A stretch of 64,000 nt of DNA, from the NCBI GenBank assembly GCA_902479075.1, contig CABSNK010000005.1:45577-109576 (forward strand), given 5' to 3'. Positions 32,673-40,736 of the stretch are shown here, piece after piece (the stretch's first letter is position 1; every line of letters begins with the position of its first letter). A program made the translations under genes and the position numbers. The DNA is from an uncultured Collinsella sp. GTDB taxonomy: Bacteria > Actinomycetota > Coriobacteriia > Coriobacteriales > Coriobacteriaceae. Below the pieces are notes generated by a model. The model did no database searches. It was given only the letters and a program-made list of their open reading frames with translations, and was not told where the DNA came from.

Positions 32673-33455
32673 ATGGATAAGCGAGATCTTGAGCAGTTGC
32701 TGAGCGATGTTGCCGGCGGAGCAGTCGCCCCGGCAGACGCCCTCACGCGCATCCAGACGGCGCCAACCGCCGACCTGGGTTTTGCACAGCTCGATCTTTC
32801 GCGCGGGGTGCGCCAGGGAGCCGGCGAGGTTGTCTACGGCGCCGGTAAAACCGCCGAGCAGGTTGCCGCCATTATCGAAGCACTGCGCGATGCCGGCCAG
32901 GAGCGCATCCTGGTCACGCGCCTGGACGCCGAAAAGGCAGCCCACACCTCGGAGCTCCTCGACAACGGCATCGACCTGGGATATGCCCCGGACGCACAGC
33001 TCGCCCTCGTGGGAGGCAAGCCCTCCCCCACCGGCAACGGACGCATCGTCGTCGCCTGCGCCGGCACGAGCGACCTGCCCGTCGCCGAAGAGGCGGCAGT
33101 GACGGCCGAGTTCTATGGCAACGAGGTCAATCGCCTCTACGACGTAGGTGTCGCCGGCCTGCACCGTCTGCTCGCGCATGCCGAGGAGCTTGCCCAGGCA
33201 CAGGTGGTCATCGCCATCGCCGGCATGGAAGGCGCGCTGGCGAGCGTTATCGGCGGCCTGGTGAGCTGTCCGGTCATTGCCGTTCCCACCAGCGTGGGCT
33301 ACGGCGCGAGCTTTGGTGGCGTAGCCGCACTGCTCGCCATGCTCAACTCCTGCGCCAGCGGCGTTTCGGTCGTCAATATCGACAATGGCTTTGGTGCCGC
33401 ATACCAGGCAAGTCTTATCAATCATCTGAGCGCCGGCACACCCCGCGCCCGTTAA
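32673..33455 (+). CDS. larB: LarB, first enzyme of nickel-pincer cofactor synthesis
   Basis: 260-aa protein with a C-terminal PurE-like (AIR carboxylase) domain. LarB carboxylates and hydrolyses nicotinic acid adenine dinucleotide to start the nickel-pincer nucleotide of lactate racemase. The N-terminal part carries GFAQLDLSRGVRQGAGEVVYGAGKT. The PurE-like part has VACAGTSDLPVAEEAAVTAEFYGN and AIAGMEGALASVIGGLV, then VPTSVGYGASFGGVAALLAMLNSCASGV. GAAGGGAA precedes the ATG at 32673. It is first in a larB-larC-tetR set with 10 bases to larC. Confidence 0.92.
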   Translation: MDKRDLEQLLSDVAGGAVAPADALTRIQTAPTADLGFAQLDLSRGVRQGAGEVVYGAGKTAEQVAAIIEALRDAGQERILVTRLDAEKAAHTSELLDNGIDLGYAPDAQLALVGGKPSPTGNGRIVVACAGTSDLPVAEEAAVTAEFYGNEVNRLYDVGVAGLHRLLAHAEELAQAQVVIAIAGMEGALASVIGGLVSCPVIAVPTSVGYGASFGGVAALLAMLNSCASGVSVVNIDNGFGAAYQASLINHLSAGTPRAR

Positions 33456-33465
33456 GGAGCATTCC

Positions 33466-34362
33466 ATGTCTAACCATCAGCACACGCTTATCATCGATGG
33501 CACCTCGGGCATCAGCGGCGATATGACCGTCGCGGCCCTGCTCGACCTGGGCGCCAGCGAGGAGCACCTACGCGAACAGCTCGCCACGCTGCCGGTCGAC
33601 GGCTTTTCGATCGCCGTGACGCGCGTAAACAAGCATGGCATCGACGCCTGCAATTTCGACGTCCAGCTTGCAGAGGGGCTCGAGAACCACGATCACGATA
33701 TGGCCTGGCTCTACGGCAACGAAGCGGGCACCGAGCACATGCACGAGCATGAGCACCACCATCATGACCATGATGAGCACGAACACGAGCACTGCCACGA
33801 GCATGACCATGAGGGTCACCATCACGCCCACCACCATCACCACCGTTCTTTGACGGATGTCACCGCCATCATCGATGGCTCACGGCTAAGCGATGGTGCC
33901 AAGCGTCGTGCCCTCGCCATTTTTTCCGTACTCGCCGATGCCGAGGCAAAGGCTCACGGCAAAACGCCCGACACCGTCCTGTTTCACGAGGTGGGCGCCG
34001 TCGACTCCATCGTCGACGTCTGCTCTGTCGCCATCTGCCTCGACGACCTTGGTATTGAGGACATCGTGGTCGAGTCGCTCTCCGAGGGTCACGGCACCAT
34101 CCACTGTGCCCACGGCCTCATGCCCATTCCCGTCCCCGCTGTCGTCAACCTGTGCCAGGCGGGCAATATCGCCCTCACGCCTGCACCGGTCGCCGGCGAG
34201 CTCGTGACGCCGACGGGCGCCGCCATCGTCACCGCGCTGCGCACGTCCGACCAACTGCCCTCACGCTACCGCATCGAAGCCGTCGGCTACGGCGCCGGCA
34301 AACGCCCCTACGAAGGTTGCTCCGGTACGCTCCGCTGCCTGCTCGTTCACGCGGACGCATAG
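33466..34362 (+). CDS. larC: LarC1-only nickel insertion protein
   Basis: 298-aa protein equal to the N-terminal LarC1 half of LarC, the cyclometallase that puts nickel into the lactate racemase cofactor. It begins IIDGTSGISGDMTVAALLDLG, has a His/Asp/Glu-rich metal-binding loop (about residues 88-126), then LFHEVGAVDSIVDVCSVA, PIPVPAVVNLC and GELVTPTGAAIVTAL, and ends at the usual LarC1 boundary (VGYGAGKRPYEGCSGTLRCLL). LarC2, about 120-150 residues that bind CTP, is absent in all frames, and the TetR gene begins two bases after the stop. AAGGAG precedes the ATG. Confidence 0.88.
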   Translation: MSNHQHTLIIDGTSGISGDMTVAALLDLGASEEHLREQLATLPVDGFSIAVTRVNKHGIDACNFDVQLAEGLENHDHDMAWLYGNEAGTEHMHEHEHHHHDHDEHEHEHCHEHDHEGHHHAHHHHHRSLTDVTAIIDGSRLSDGAKRRALAIFSVLADAEAKAHGKTPDTVLFHEVGAVDSIVDVCSVAICLDDLGIEDIVVESLSEGHGTIHCAHGLMPIPVPAVVNLCQAGNIALTPAPVAGELVTPTGAAIVTALRTSDQLPSRYRIEAVGYGAGKRPYEGCSGTLRCLLVHADA

Positions 34363-34364
34363 CC

Positions 34365-34904
34365 ATGGATGCCCGCAAGGCAAAAAGCCGCGCTGCCATC
34401 GTTACGGCGTTCTCCGAGCTCCTGTGCGAGAAAGACTACGGCAAGATCACCGTCGGCGACATCATCGCTCGTGCCCACGTAGGTCGGGCCACGTTCTACG
34501 GGCTCTTCAAGAGCAAAGATGACCTGCTCGCTGAGCTCGTGCGCGATATCTGCACCCATGCCCTCGACGATGACGGTACGCCCCTCGATGACCCACTCGT
34601 ACAGGTCGAGCATATCCTCAACAACCTCTGGAATCGTCGGCAGGGTGTACGGGCACTGGTAGCCGGCGCCGGCTCACGCGTCTTCGCCGACTGCTTACGC
34701 AAGACCATCATGTCACGAGCAGCCGAAACCGTGCCCGTCGACCCCTCAGGCCCCGCCGGCACCATGGACCGAAGCTTCCTACTACACCACATAGCCTCAA
34801 GCTTTGTAGGAATGGTCCAATGGTGGGCCTGGCACAACTTCGAAGCAAACAAAGCCGACGTAGCCAAAGACTACCTCTCAGCCATAAAACCCCTCTTCAA
34901 CTAA
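34365..34904 (+). CDS. TetR-family regulator of the lar locus
   Basis: 179-aa regulator. The N-terminal helix-turn-helix is KITVGDIIARAHVGRATFYGLFKSKDDLLAELV (about residues 23-55). The C-terminal ligand domain is helical and Trp-rich near its end (MVQWWAWHNFEANKADVAKDYLSAIKPLF). The ATG overlaps the larC end region with a two-base gap, implying coupled translation. It probably senses lactate or a related signal and acts on the inverted repeat before larB. This is inferred from position only. Confidence 0.82.
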   Translation: MDARKAKSRAAIVTAFSELLCEKDYGKITVGDIIARAHVGRATFYGLFKSKDDLLAELVRDICTHALDDDGTPLDDPLVQVEHILNNLWNRRQGVRALVAGAGSRVFADCLRKTIMSRAAETVPVDPSGPAGTMDRSFLLHHIASSFVGMVQWWAWHNFEANKADVAKDYLSAIKPLFN

Positions 34905-35044
34905 ACGCCCCATCCCATCCCAAGGCGTCGCCCCTTCCCAAAGTACCGCTTGCATTCCAAAGCACCCAACAGCCAAGCGCCCACCACATCCAAATTCAGA
35001 TATATATGTTGGCTTGCTTGTTCGAACACAGCCAAGAATGCCCA

Positions 35045-35169
35045 GGGCTCGGTAGGGGTTAACTTTCCAACGCACTCCGCAGGACGCAAAAAGGCTCGCC
35101 GCACGAAGTGCGCAGCGAGCCTTTTTGCATGTCCGAGGACGCGTTGGAAAGTTAACCCCTACCGAGCCC
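35045..35169. repeat. Nested palindrome, family B copy 1, enclosing a two-way terminator
   Basis: The perfect 29-bp outer arms are at 35045-35073 and 35141-35169 (starting GGGCTCGGTAGGGG). Junction boxes GCACTCCGCAGGAC (35072-35085) and GTCCGAGGAC (35131-35140) follow inward. The inner hairpin GCAAAAAGGCTCGC / GCGAGCCTTTTTGC (35086-35128) is a terminator for both the plus-strand lar genes and the minus-strand larD-larA genes. The 290-base gap holds nothing else I can name. Confidence 0.85.
35086..35128. terminator. Bidirectional terminator between convergent lar genes
   Basis: 14-bp perfect stem GCAAAAAGGCTCGC / GCGAGCCTTTTTGC with T runs on either strand. It serves the plus-strand tetR end (34904) and the minus-strand larD end (35194). 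Confidence 0.88.
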
Positions 35170-35193
35170 GGACCTTATAGAGCCGTCCTTTGA

Positions 35194-35925
35194 CTAGAAC
35201 ATGCCCAAGAAACCATGCACAAACAGCGCGGCCAGAGCGGCACCGACAAACGGCGCGATGCCAGGAACAAGCAGGCCGTACTTCCAGTTGTTGTCAGCCT
35301 TGTTCTTGATCGGCAGCACCTGATAGGCCATGCGAGGACCAAGGTCACGAGCCTGGTTCATGGCGAAGCCGGTGATGCCGCCCATGCCCATGCCAACGGC
35401 CCAAACGATCAGGCCGACGCAGATGGCGAGCATCAGAACGTTCTCGCCGGCGCGGTTAGCGGCAGCGAGGATGGCGCTGATGAACACAAAGGTGCAGATA
35501 GCCTCGCAGAAGAAGTTACGGGCGTAGTTCGTACCCTCGGTGGTGGGGTTGGTCGAGAAGATGTTGCGCTGGGCAATGGGGTCGACGACGCCATCGGAAG
35601 CCTTGAACTCATCGGCATACATCAACCACGCGATCACGGCGCCCGCAAAGCCGCCGAGCATATCGGCAATCATGAAGGGAATGCAGCTGCTCCACGGCAC
35701 CAGGCCTACGATGCACTGGGCAAGCACCATGGCGGGGTTCATGCACACGGCGCCGCCAAAGATAAACAGAGCGACCGAGATGCCAAAAGACCAGGTGGTG
35801 ATGGCAAACATGTGGCCGGAGCCCTGATACTTGGTGCCCTTAAGCACGGTATCGCAGTGTACGCCCACGCCAAAGATGATCATGAGGGCCGTTGCGCCGA
35901 ATTCGCAGAGGAGTTTGGTAAGCAT
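35194..35925 (-). CDS. Aquaglyceroporin-like channel, LarD-like lactic acid channel
   Basis: 243-aa MIP-family channel with six predicted helices. The first pore motif is intact (GGAVCMNPAMVLA); the second is NQA instead of NPA (GFAMNQARDLGPRM). The Arg of the selectivity filter and the DLGPR signature of glycerol facilitators are present. In Lactiplantibacillus plantarum the lar operon contains such a channel, LarD, for lactic acid. Its place beside larA here supports the same role, with glycerol transport the alternative. It overlaps no gene and is 50 bases downstream of larA on the same strand. Confidence 0.83.
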   Translation of the reverse strand: MLTKLLCEFGATALMIIFGVGVHCDTVLKGTKYQGSGHMFAITTWSFGISVALFIFGGAVCMNPAMVLAQCIVGLVPWSSCIPFMIADMLGGFAGAVIAWLMYADEFKASDGVVDPIAQRNIFSTNPTTEGTNYARNFFCEAICTFVFISAILAAANRAGENVLMLAICVGLIVWAVGMGMGGITGFAMNQARDLGPRMAYQVLPIKNKADNNWKYGLLVPGIAPFVGAALAALFVHGFLGMF

Positions 35926-35974
35926 AAAACCTTATCTTTCTTGTCGGTTAAAAACGATTCGTTTAGGCCACGCA

Positions 35975-37252
35975 CTAGTGCTGCGCGACGACAACACCCA
36001 GGCCATCGGGAATGACGGCCACCTTGGCGTCAGCACCCTTCATCTCAAAGGCGAGCTTGAGCGCCTCCTCGAGGGTGTTGACCGGCGTCATGTGCATATC
36101 CTTGATCATCTGGTGATCGCACAGGTCGGTGACCATGATCACAGGGTGATGCGCCAGGATGCGGGCGAAAATCTGGCTCGTCCACTGGTCGGGCAGGGTC
36201 TCGTCCTTAGGACGGTCGATGCAGGCGCACTCAAACTCTGCCGGATCGTTGTCGGCGATGTTGTGATAGAAGCCCTCGCCGCCGTGACCGTCGGCACAAC
36301 CGGCGACATCGATGATCACGCCACCCTCGGGAAGCGTGGCCTCGGCAGAGCACATGCCCTTCACGGCCTGGTAGATGTTCTGGTCGAGCGGGTAGCCGCC
36401 GTTGGTGGTGACGGCAATCTCGCACTCGACGGGCTCAACGCCGGCAAGGCTCTTCACGAACTCGCAGCCAGCCTCGTGCGCCTTGTGGATGTCGCCGGCA
36501 AAGGAGCCGATGACCTCGTGCTTGCCGTTGAGCACCACGTTAAGCACAAAGGCAAGGTGAGCCATCTCGGCAGCGGCGAACATGTCCTCGCTCACGTGGT
36601 TGTGGCACAGGTTGCCGGCACGCGAATGGGAATCGTTCACAAACTGACCGTTGTGGTTGTACATGATGGTCTTGTAGCTGGCGATACCAGGCAGGACGGA
36701 CTTGCGGCTACCAGAGAAACCGGCAAAGAAGTGCGGCTCAATAAAGCCCTCGGCAAGCAGCAGATCGCAATCGGCAGCAATCTTGTTGATGATGCACTCG
36801 CCGCCAGAAGGCAGGGTGCCGATCTTTTTCATCATGCTGTCATCGGTCGCGACGTGCATAACGATTTCCTCGTTGGCAACGATCTCCTCGCCGTACTTGT
36901 TGACGAGCTCCTCGTGCGTCGACGGACGATGCATACCCGTAGCAACCAGAATACGCACGCGAGCCTCGGGCGCAGCAGAATGGATGTGATGCAGCAGAAT
37001 AGGCATCGTCACACGCGAGGGAACGGGACGCGTATGATCGGAGCTAATGATGACGATATCCTTCTTGCCAGCACAAAGCTCCTCGAGCGAAGGCGAGCCA
37101 TAAGGATTGGCAAGCGACTCCTCTACCAGCTCTTCCTGCGATTTCGTGGTCTTAAACTCGTTTTGATGACCCTCCATCACACCAGCGAAGTTCTTATCCT
37201 CGAGCTCCAGATGCAACGTCTTGTGGTCAAACGGCAGTTCACATTCAAACAA
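35975..37252 (-). CDS. larA: Nickel-dependent lactate racemase or close relative
   Basis: 425-aa LarA-family enzyme interconverting L- and D-lactate (or a related 2-hydroxy acid). With a TTG start at 37252, key residues fall at the positions described for the L. plantarum enzyme: His108 (ATGMHRP), His174 (IEPHFFAG), Lys184 (GSRKSVLPG) and His200 (MYNHNG). SSDHTRPVP is at 70-78. GGAAGAGGG lies 11 bases before the TTG. It is first in a larA-larD unit convergent with larB-larC-tetR. No larE (sulfur transferase) is in the window. Confidence 0.9.
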   Translation of the reverse strand: MFECELPFDHKTLHLELEDKNFAGVMEGHQNEFKTTKSQEELVEESLANPYGSPSLEELCAGKKDIVIISSDHTRPVPSRVTMPILLHHIHSAAPEARVRILVATGMHRPSTHEELVNKYGEEIVANEEIVMHVATDDSMMKKIGTLPSGGECIINKIAADCDLLLAEGFIEPHFFAGFSGSRKSVLPGIASYKTIMYNHNGQFVNDSHSRAGNLCHNHVSEDMFAAAEMAHLAFVLNVVLNGKHEVIGSFAGDIHKAHEAGCEFVKSLAGVEPVECEIAVTTNGGYPLDQNIYQAVKGMCSAEATLPEGGVIIDVAGCADGHGGEGFYHNIADNDPAEFECACIDRPKDETLPDQWTSQIFARILAHHPVIMVTDLCDHQMIKDMHMTPVNTLEEALKLAFEMKGADAKVAVIPDGLGVVVAQH

Positions 37253-37375
37253 TGACGAGCGCCCTCTTCCTTTTCAACTGACACACTAGATAAACCGTTG
37301 GAAGGATTCGCCGCTCACCGAAAAACACCACCGTCCACCGACTCATTAACACAACGTTCATATTTGACCCACAAC

Positions 37376-37410
37376 AAAACGGCCGCAATCCCAAACGGGA
37401 CCGCGGCCGC
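37376..37410 (-). terminator. Probable terminator of ppc
   Basis: GGCCGC..TCCC pairs with GGGA..GCGGCC, followed on the minus strand by GTTTTGTTG. It lies between the nested palindrome and larA. Confidence 0.65.
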
Positions 37411-37515
37411 TACAGTCGTAAGGCGAGAAGCGCCACATGCATCTCAATCCCAATCGATAAGACGCGAGGCGCGCTTTATTATCATCAGCTTTAATCCCTG
37501 AAGACCGAGGACGAA

Positions 37516-37642
37516 GGGGCCCGATGGGTTTCCCTCTGAATGCATTCCGCAGCACGAAGCCCCCTTATCCGCAGCTCCGAAGGAGCAGGATAAGGGGGCT
37601 TCAAGTGCGAGGACGCATTCAGAGGGAAACCCATCGGGCCCC
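37516..37642. repeat. Nested palindrome, family B copy 2
   Basis: The perfect 28-bp outer arms are at 37516-37543 and 37615-37642 (starting GGGGCCCGATGGG). Junction boxes GCATTCCGCAGCAC (37542-37555) and GTGCGAGGAC (37605-37614) match copy 1. The inner hairpin is GAAGCCCCCTTATCC / GGATAAGGGGGCTTC (37556-37602). Outer arms of the two copies are related in pattern but differ in sequence on both sides. The 413-base gap between larA and ppc holds this element and the terminator above, and no gene. Confidence 0.85.
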
Positions 37643-37665
37643 GGTGAGAGCCACAGGGCTATCGA

Positions 37666-40479
37666 TTACCCCGTGTTCTGCAAACCTGCCGAGACGCCGG
37701 TCACAGTCGAAAGAATCAGGCTCATGTACTCGGCCTTCTTCTCTTCGGCCATCTCGTCCTGGTTCATACGCACCTCGCGAAGGGCGCGAACCTGGGCGAT
37801 GGACAGGGCGTCGACGTAGGGGTTGCGCACGCGGACAGCACAGCCGAGCACGCGGCGGCGCTGCAGCGGCCACTCGTCACCGACGATGGCAAGGACCCAC
37901 TTACGCGTGAGCTGCATCTCGGTGAAGACCTTCTCGGACAGATCCTGGCGATCGCCCAGGTGCAGATACATCTTGGCGATGCGCTGGTCAGTCTTGGCGA
38001 TCGACATCTCGATGTTGTCGATAAAGGTACGGAAGAACGGCCACTCCTGGTAGGCAGCCTTAAGCTGGTCAAGATCGCCCAACTGCTCGCAGGCGGTGCC
38101 CAGGCCGTACCAAGCGGCCAGATTGATGCGCGCCTGGCTCCAGCTGAAGATCCACGGAATGGTACGCAGGTCGTCGAGCGACTTGGCGCCCAAGCCGCGC
38201 TTGGCGGGACGCGAGCCAATCGGCAGCAGACCGACCTCGGTCAGCGGCGTCACGGTCGAGAACCACGGTGTAAAGTCCTCGGTGTTCAGCAGGTCCAGAT
38301 AGCGCTCGTGGCTTGCGGCGTTAAGCTTCTCGGCCATATCCCAGAACTTCTGCGTGGTCTCGGTGTTGGTCTTCTCGACACTCGGGGCCGACTGCAAAAG
38401 CGTTGCGGCGGCAACGGACTCAACATGGCGCTGAGCCAGCGTGCGGTTGCCGTAACGGGCAAAGATGACCTCGCCCTGCTCGGTGAGCTTAAAGAAGCAG
38501 TTGACCGAACCCTTGGGCTGCGCCAGCACGGCCTTGTTGGCCGGGCCGCCGCCACGGCCCACGGCACCGCCGCGACCGTGCATGAGCACCAGGTCGATAT
38601 CGTTCTTCTCGGCCCACTTGGCAATGCGCTCCTGCGCGGAGTGCAGCGCGAGCATGGCCGTGGTAGGACCGGCATCCTTGGAGGAGTCGGAATAGCCCAG
38701 CATGACCTCCATGCGGCGGTTGGTCTGGGCAAGGCGCTTTTGCACCACAGGCAGCGTAAGCATCTGGTCGAGCACGTCGACGCAGCCCTCGAGGTCCTCG
38801 AGCTGCTCGAACAGCGGGATCACGTCGAGCTCGGGGACATCCTCCTCGTGTGCAAAGGACAGGTGGGCAAGCTCAAAGACGTCGGCCACATGCTGGGCGC
38901 TCTTGGTAAACGAGATGATGTAGCGGTGCGCCATCTTCTTGCCGTAGCGCTTTTGGATGGAACCGATAGCGCGGAAGGTATCGATGACCTCGCGCGTCAT
39001 GGGCTGCAGGTCGCCATGGATACCGTTCTCGTGGATATCCTTGAGGGCGCGGGCGTGCACCACGGAGTGCTGACGGAACTCCATCTCGACCATATGGAAG
39101 CCGAAGGACTCGACCTGCCAGATGATGGTTTGGACCGGACCGTAGGCGGCACGGACGGCACCGCAGGCAGCAAGCGAACGCTGGACGACGCGCAGGTCAT
39201 CCAGGAACTCGTCGGCGCTGTGGTACATGGTGTCGGTGATGCGGCGCACGGTGGCGTTCAGGCGGTCGGCCATGACGAGCATGACGGCGCGATGCGGCTC
39301 GTGCTCGGAGATCAGCTCGGCGCGGGCCGTGTAACGAGGGCTCATCTCGACCTGATGGTTCCACAGGTTAATGAGCTCGGCAGAAGGCTTGCTGTAGGTG
39401 GCCTCGAGCGTGAGGTTGTGGCCGATGCGGCGGCACTTGTCCTCGAGCTTGAGCACCATGTGGGTGAAGTACTTGGCGGCGACCTCGCGGCTCACCTTGG
39501 CGGTAACGTTGGGGTTGCCGTCACGGTCGGAACCGATCCAGCTGCCGGGGTGGAAGAACGCCGGGCACAGCGGCGGCACGGTGCCGGCCTTGTCGCCCAG
39601 CACCCAGTCGTCAAAGCGACGGTAGATGACGGGGATAACGTCGAACAGCGTGTTATCGAAGATGTCGATGATGGTATCGGCTTCCTCGACCGGCGTGGGC
39701 TTCTTTAACGCGATGGGGCTCGTGCGTACCAGGGCGTCGATCTCTTGCAGCATATGGCGCTCGTTCTCCACCAGGTCGGAGCCGCCCAGACGCGGACGCT
39801 CCTCCAGCAGGTTGGAGATACGGCGAATCTTGCCCTCGACGGCCTTACGACGGGCCTCGGTGGGATGTGCGGTAAAGACAGGGTGGAACTCGAGCTTGCC
39901 GAGCAGCTCATTGGCACCCTCGACGCCCATCTCGTTTACCAACTGGTGATAGGCGACGGTGAGTTCGTTGGCGGGATCGACCTCGGTATCGGTCGATGCG
40001 CCGGCCTCGCGCTCGCGCAGCTGCGCCACACGGTAGTTCTCCTCCGACAGGTTTGCCAAGTGGAAGAAGCTCGTAAAGGCGCGAACGATGACCTGCTGCT
40101 TATCAAGCGGCAGGCTGTCAATCAAATCGACGACTTCGCGAAACGCCACGGCGGTGGGCTCGTCGGCAGTGGGCACGCCCTGTTCGTCAACGGACTCGTC
40201 GGCAGCGCGGCTACCGGGGTTGCCAGCATTGACCACAATCTCGGCTGTCAAAATCTTGTCGAACAGGTCCGCGATCTCGGGATCATACTCGCTAAGCACA
40301 CGACGTTCCAGGCGCAGGAACAGCGCCAGATTATCGCGCAGCTCCTCGGGGATCTCGATCTCGGCGAGACGCTCCCTGGACTCGGCATTCGAGCCGATTC
40401 GGTTAACGAGGCGGTTGACCACGGCAGCGACGCGCGCCGCGGCTTCGGGTACAGACTGGTTGCTTAGGTTCTCAGCCAC
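37666..40479 (-). CDS. ppc: Phosphoenolpyruvate carboxylase
   Basis: About 937-aa enzyme that makes oxaloacetate from PEP and bicarbonate to refill the TCA branch. Signatures in order: FHPVFTAHPTEARRKAV with the catalytic His, FHPGSWIGSDRDGNPNVT, the Lys/Arg-rich LGYSDSSKDAG, the Gly-rich MHGRGGAVGRGGGPA and the C-terminal QNTG that completes the active site. GGGAGG stands before a GTG at 40479; an in-frame ATG at 40491 is possible but too close to its own ribosome site. A consensus -10 (TATAAT on the minus strand) lies about 45 bases upstream. Confidence 0.95.
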   Translation of the reverse strand: MAENLSNQSVPEAAARVAAVVNRLVNRIGSNAESRERLAEIEIPEELRDNLALFLRLERRVLSEYDPEIADLFDKILTAEIVVNAGNPGSRAADESVDEQGVPTADEPTAVAFREVVDLIDSLPLDKQQVIVRAFTSFFHLANLSEENYRVAQLREREAGASTDTEVDPANELTVAYHQLVNEMGVEGANELLGKLEFHPVFTAHPTEARRKAVEGKIRRISNLLEERPRLGGSDLVENERHMLQEIDALVRTSPIALKKPTPVEEADTIIDIFDNTLFDVIPVIYRRFDDWVLGDKAGTVPPLCPAFFHPGSWIGSDRDGNPNVTAKVSREVAAKYFTHMVLKLEDKCRRIGHNLTLEATYSKPSAELINLWNHQVEMSPRYTARAELISEHEPHRAVMLVMADRLNATVRRITDTMYHSADEFLDDLRVVQRSLAACGAVRAAYGPVQTIIWQVESFGFHMVEMEFRQHSVVHARALKDIHENGIHGDLQPMTREVIDTFRAIGSIQKRYGKKMAHRYIISFTKSAQHVADVFELAHLSFAHEEDVPELDVIPLFEQLEDLEGCVDVLDQMLTLPVVQKRLAQTNRRMEVMLGYSDSSKDAGPTTAMLALHSAQERIAKWAEKNDIDLVLMHGRGGAVGRGGGPANKAVLAQPKGSVNCFFKLTEQGEVIFARYGNRTLAQRHVESVAAATLLQSAPSVEKTNTETTQKFWDMAEKLNAASHERYLDLLNTEDFTPWFSTVTPLTEVGLLPIGSRPAKRGLGAKSLDDLRTIPWIFSWSQARINLAAWYGLGTACEQLGDLDQLKAAYQEWPFFRTFIDNIEMSIAKTDQRIAKMYLHLGDRQDLSEKVFTEMQLTRKWVLAIVGDEWPLQRRRVLGCAVRVRNPYVDALSIAQVRALREVRMNQDEMAEEKKAEYMSLILSTVTGVSAGLQNTG

Positions 40480-40523
40480 GTTTCCTCCCATTCCTCCTTC
40501 TATGCACGTAACATGCGGTATTC

Positions 40524-40585
40524 ATTATAGGCGCTTGAGAAATACTTTCGACACTGATTGCGCTTTACCACACAAAAGTATTTTC
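40524..40585 (-). promoter_or_regulatory. ppc promoter with overlapping inverted repeat
   Basis: TATAAT on the minus strand (40524-40529) is a perfect -10. Upstream lies an inverted repeat, GAAATACTTT (40539-40548) and AAAAGTATTTTC (40574-40585), that would overlap the -35 region and so could be an operator. The gap between ppc and hisS (257 bases) holds no gene. Confidence 0.5.
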
Positions 40586-40736
40586 TGCATTGCAAGGGTT
40601 TTTGCCCCAAATGGTCGTATTTCTCGGTGGGCGGCATATGCAAACGAGGGCATTCCGCATAAAAGCGAAACACCCCCGTAACAATTACTCTCCATGAGCA
40701 GGGCACGTTAGCAGGCCCGCAGCTCAAAAAGATGCG

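Noticed and set aside
33730..33845. Histidine-codon repeat that might be a tandem DNA repeat
   Set aside because: The CAC/CAT/GAG/GAT run encodes the metal-binding loop known in LarC1 proteins; it is irregular and explained by the protein.
35045..35169. CRISPR-like repeat
   Set aside because: It is one inverted structure, not direct repeats with spacers; no cas genes are in the window.
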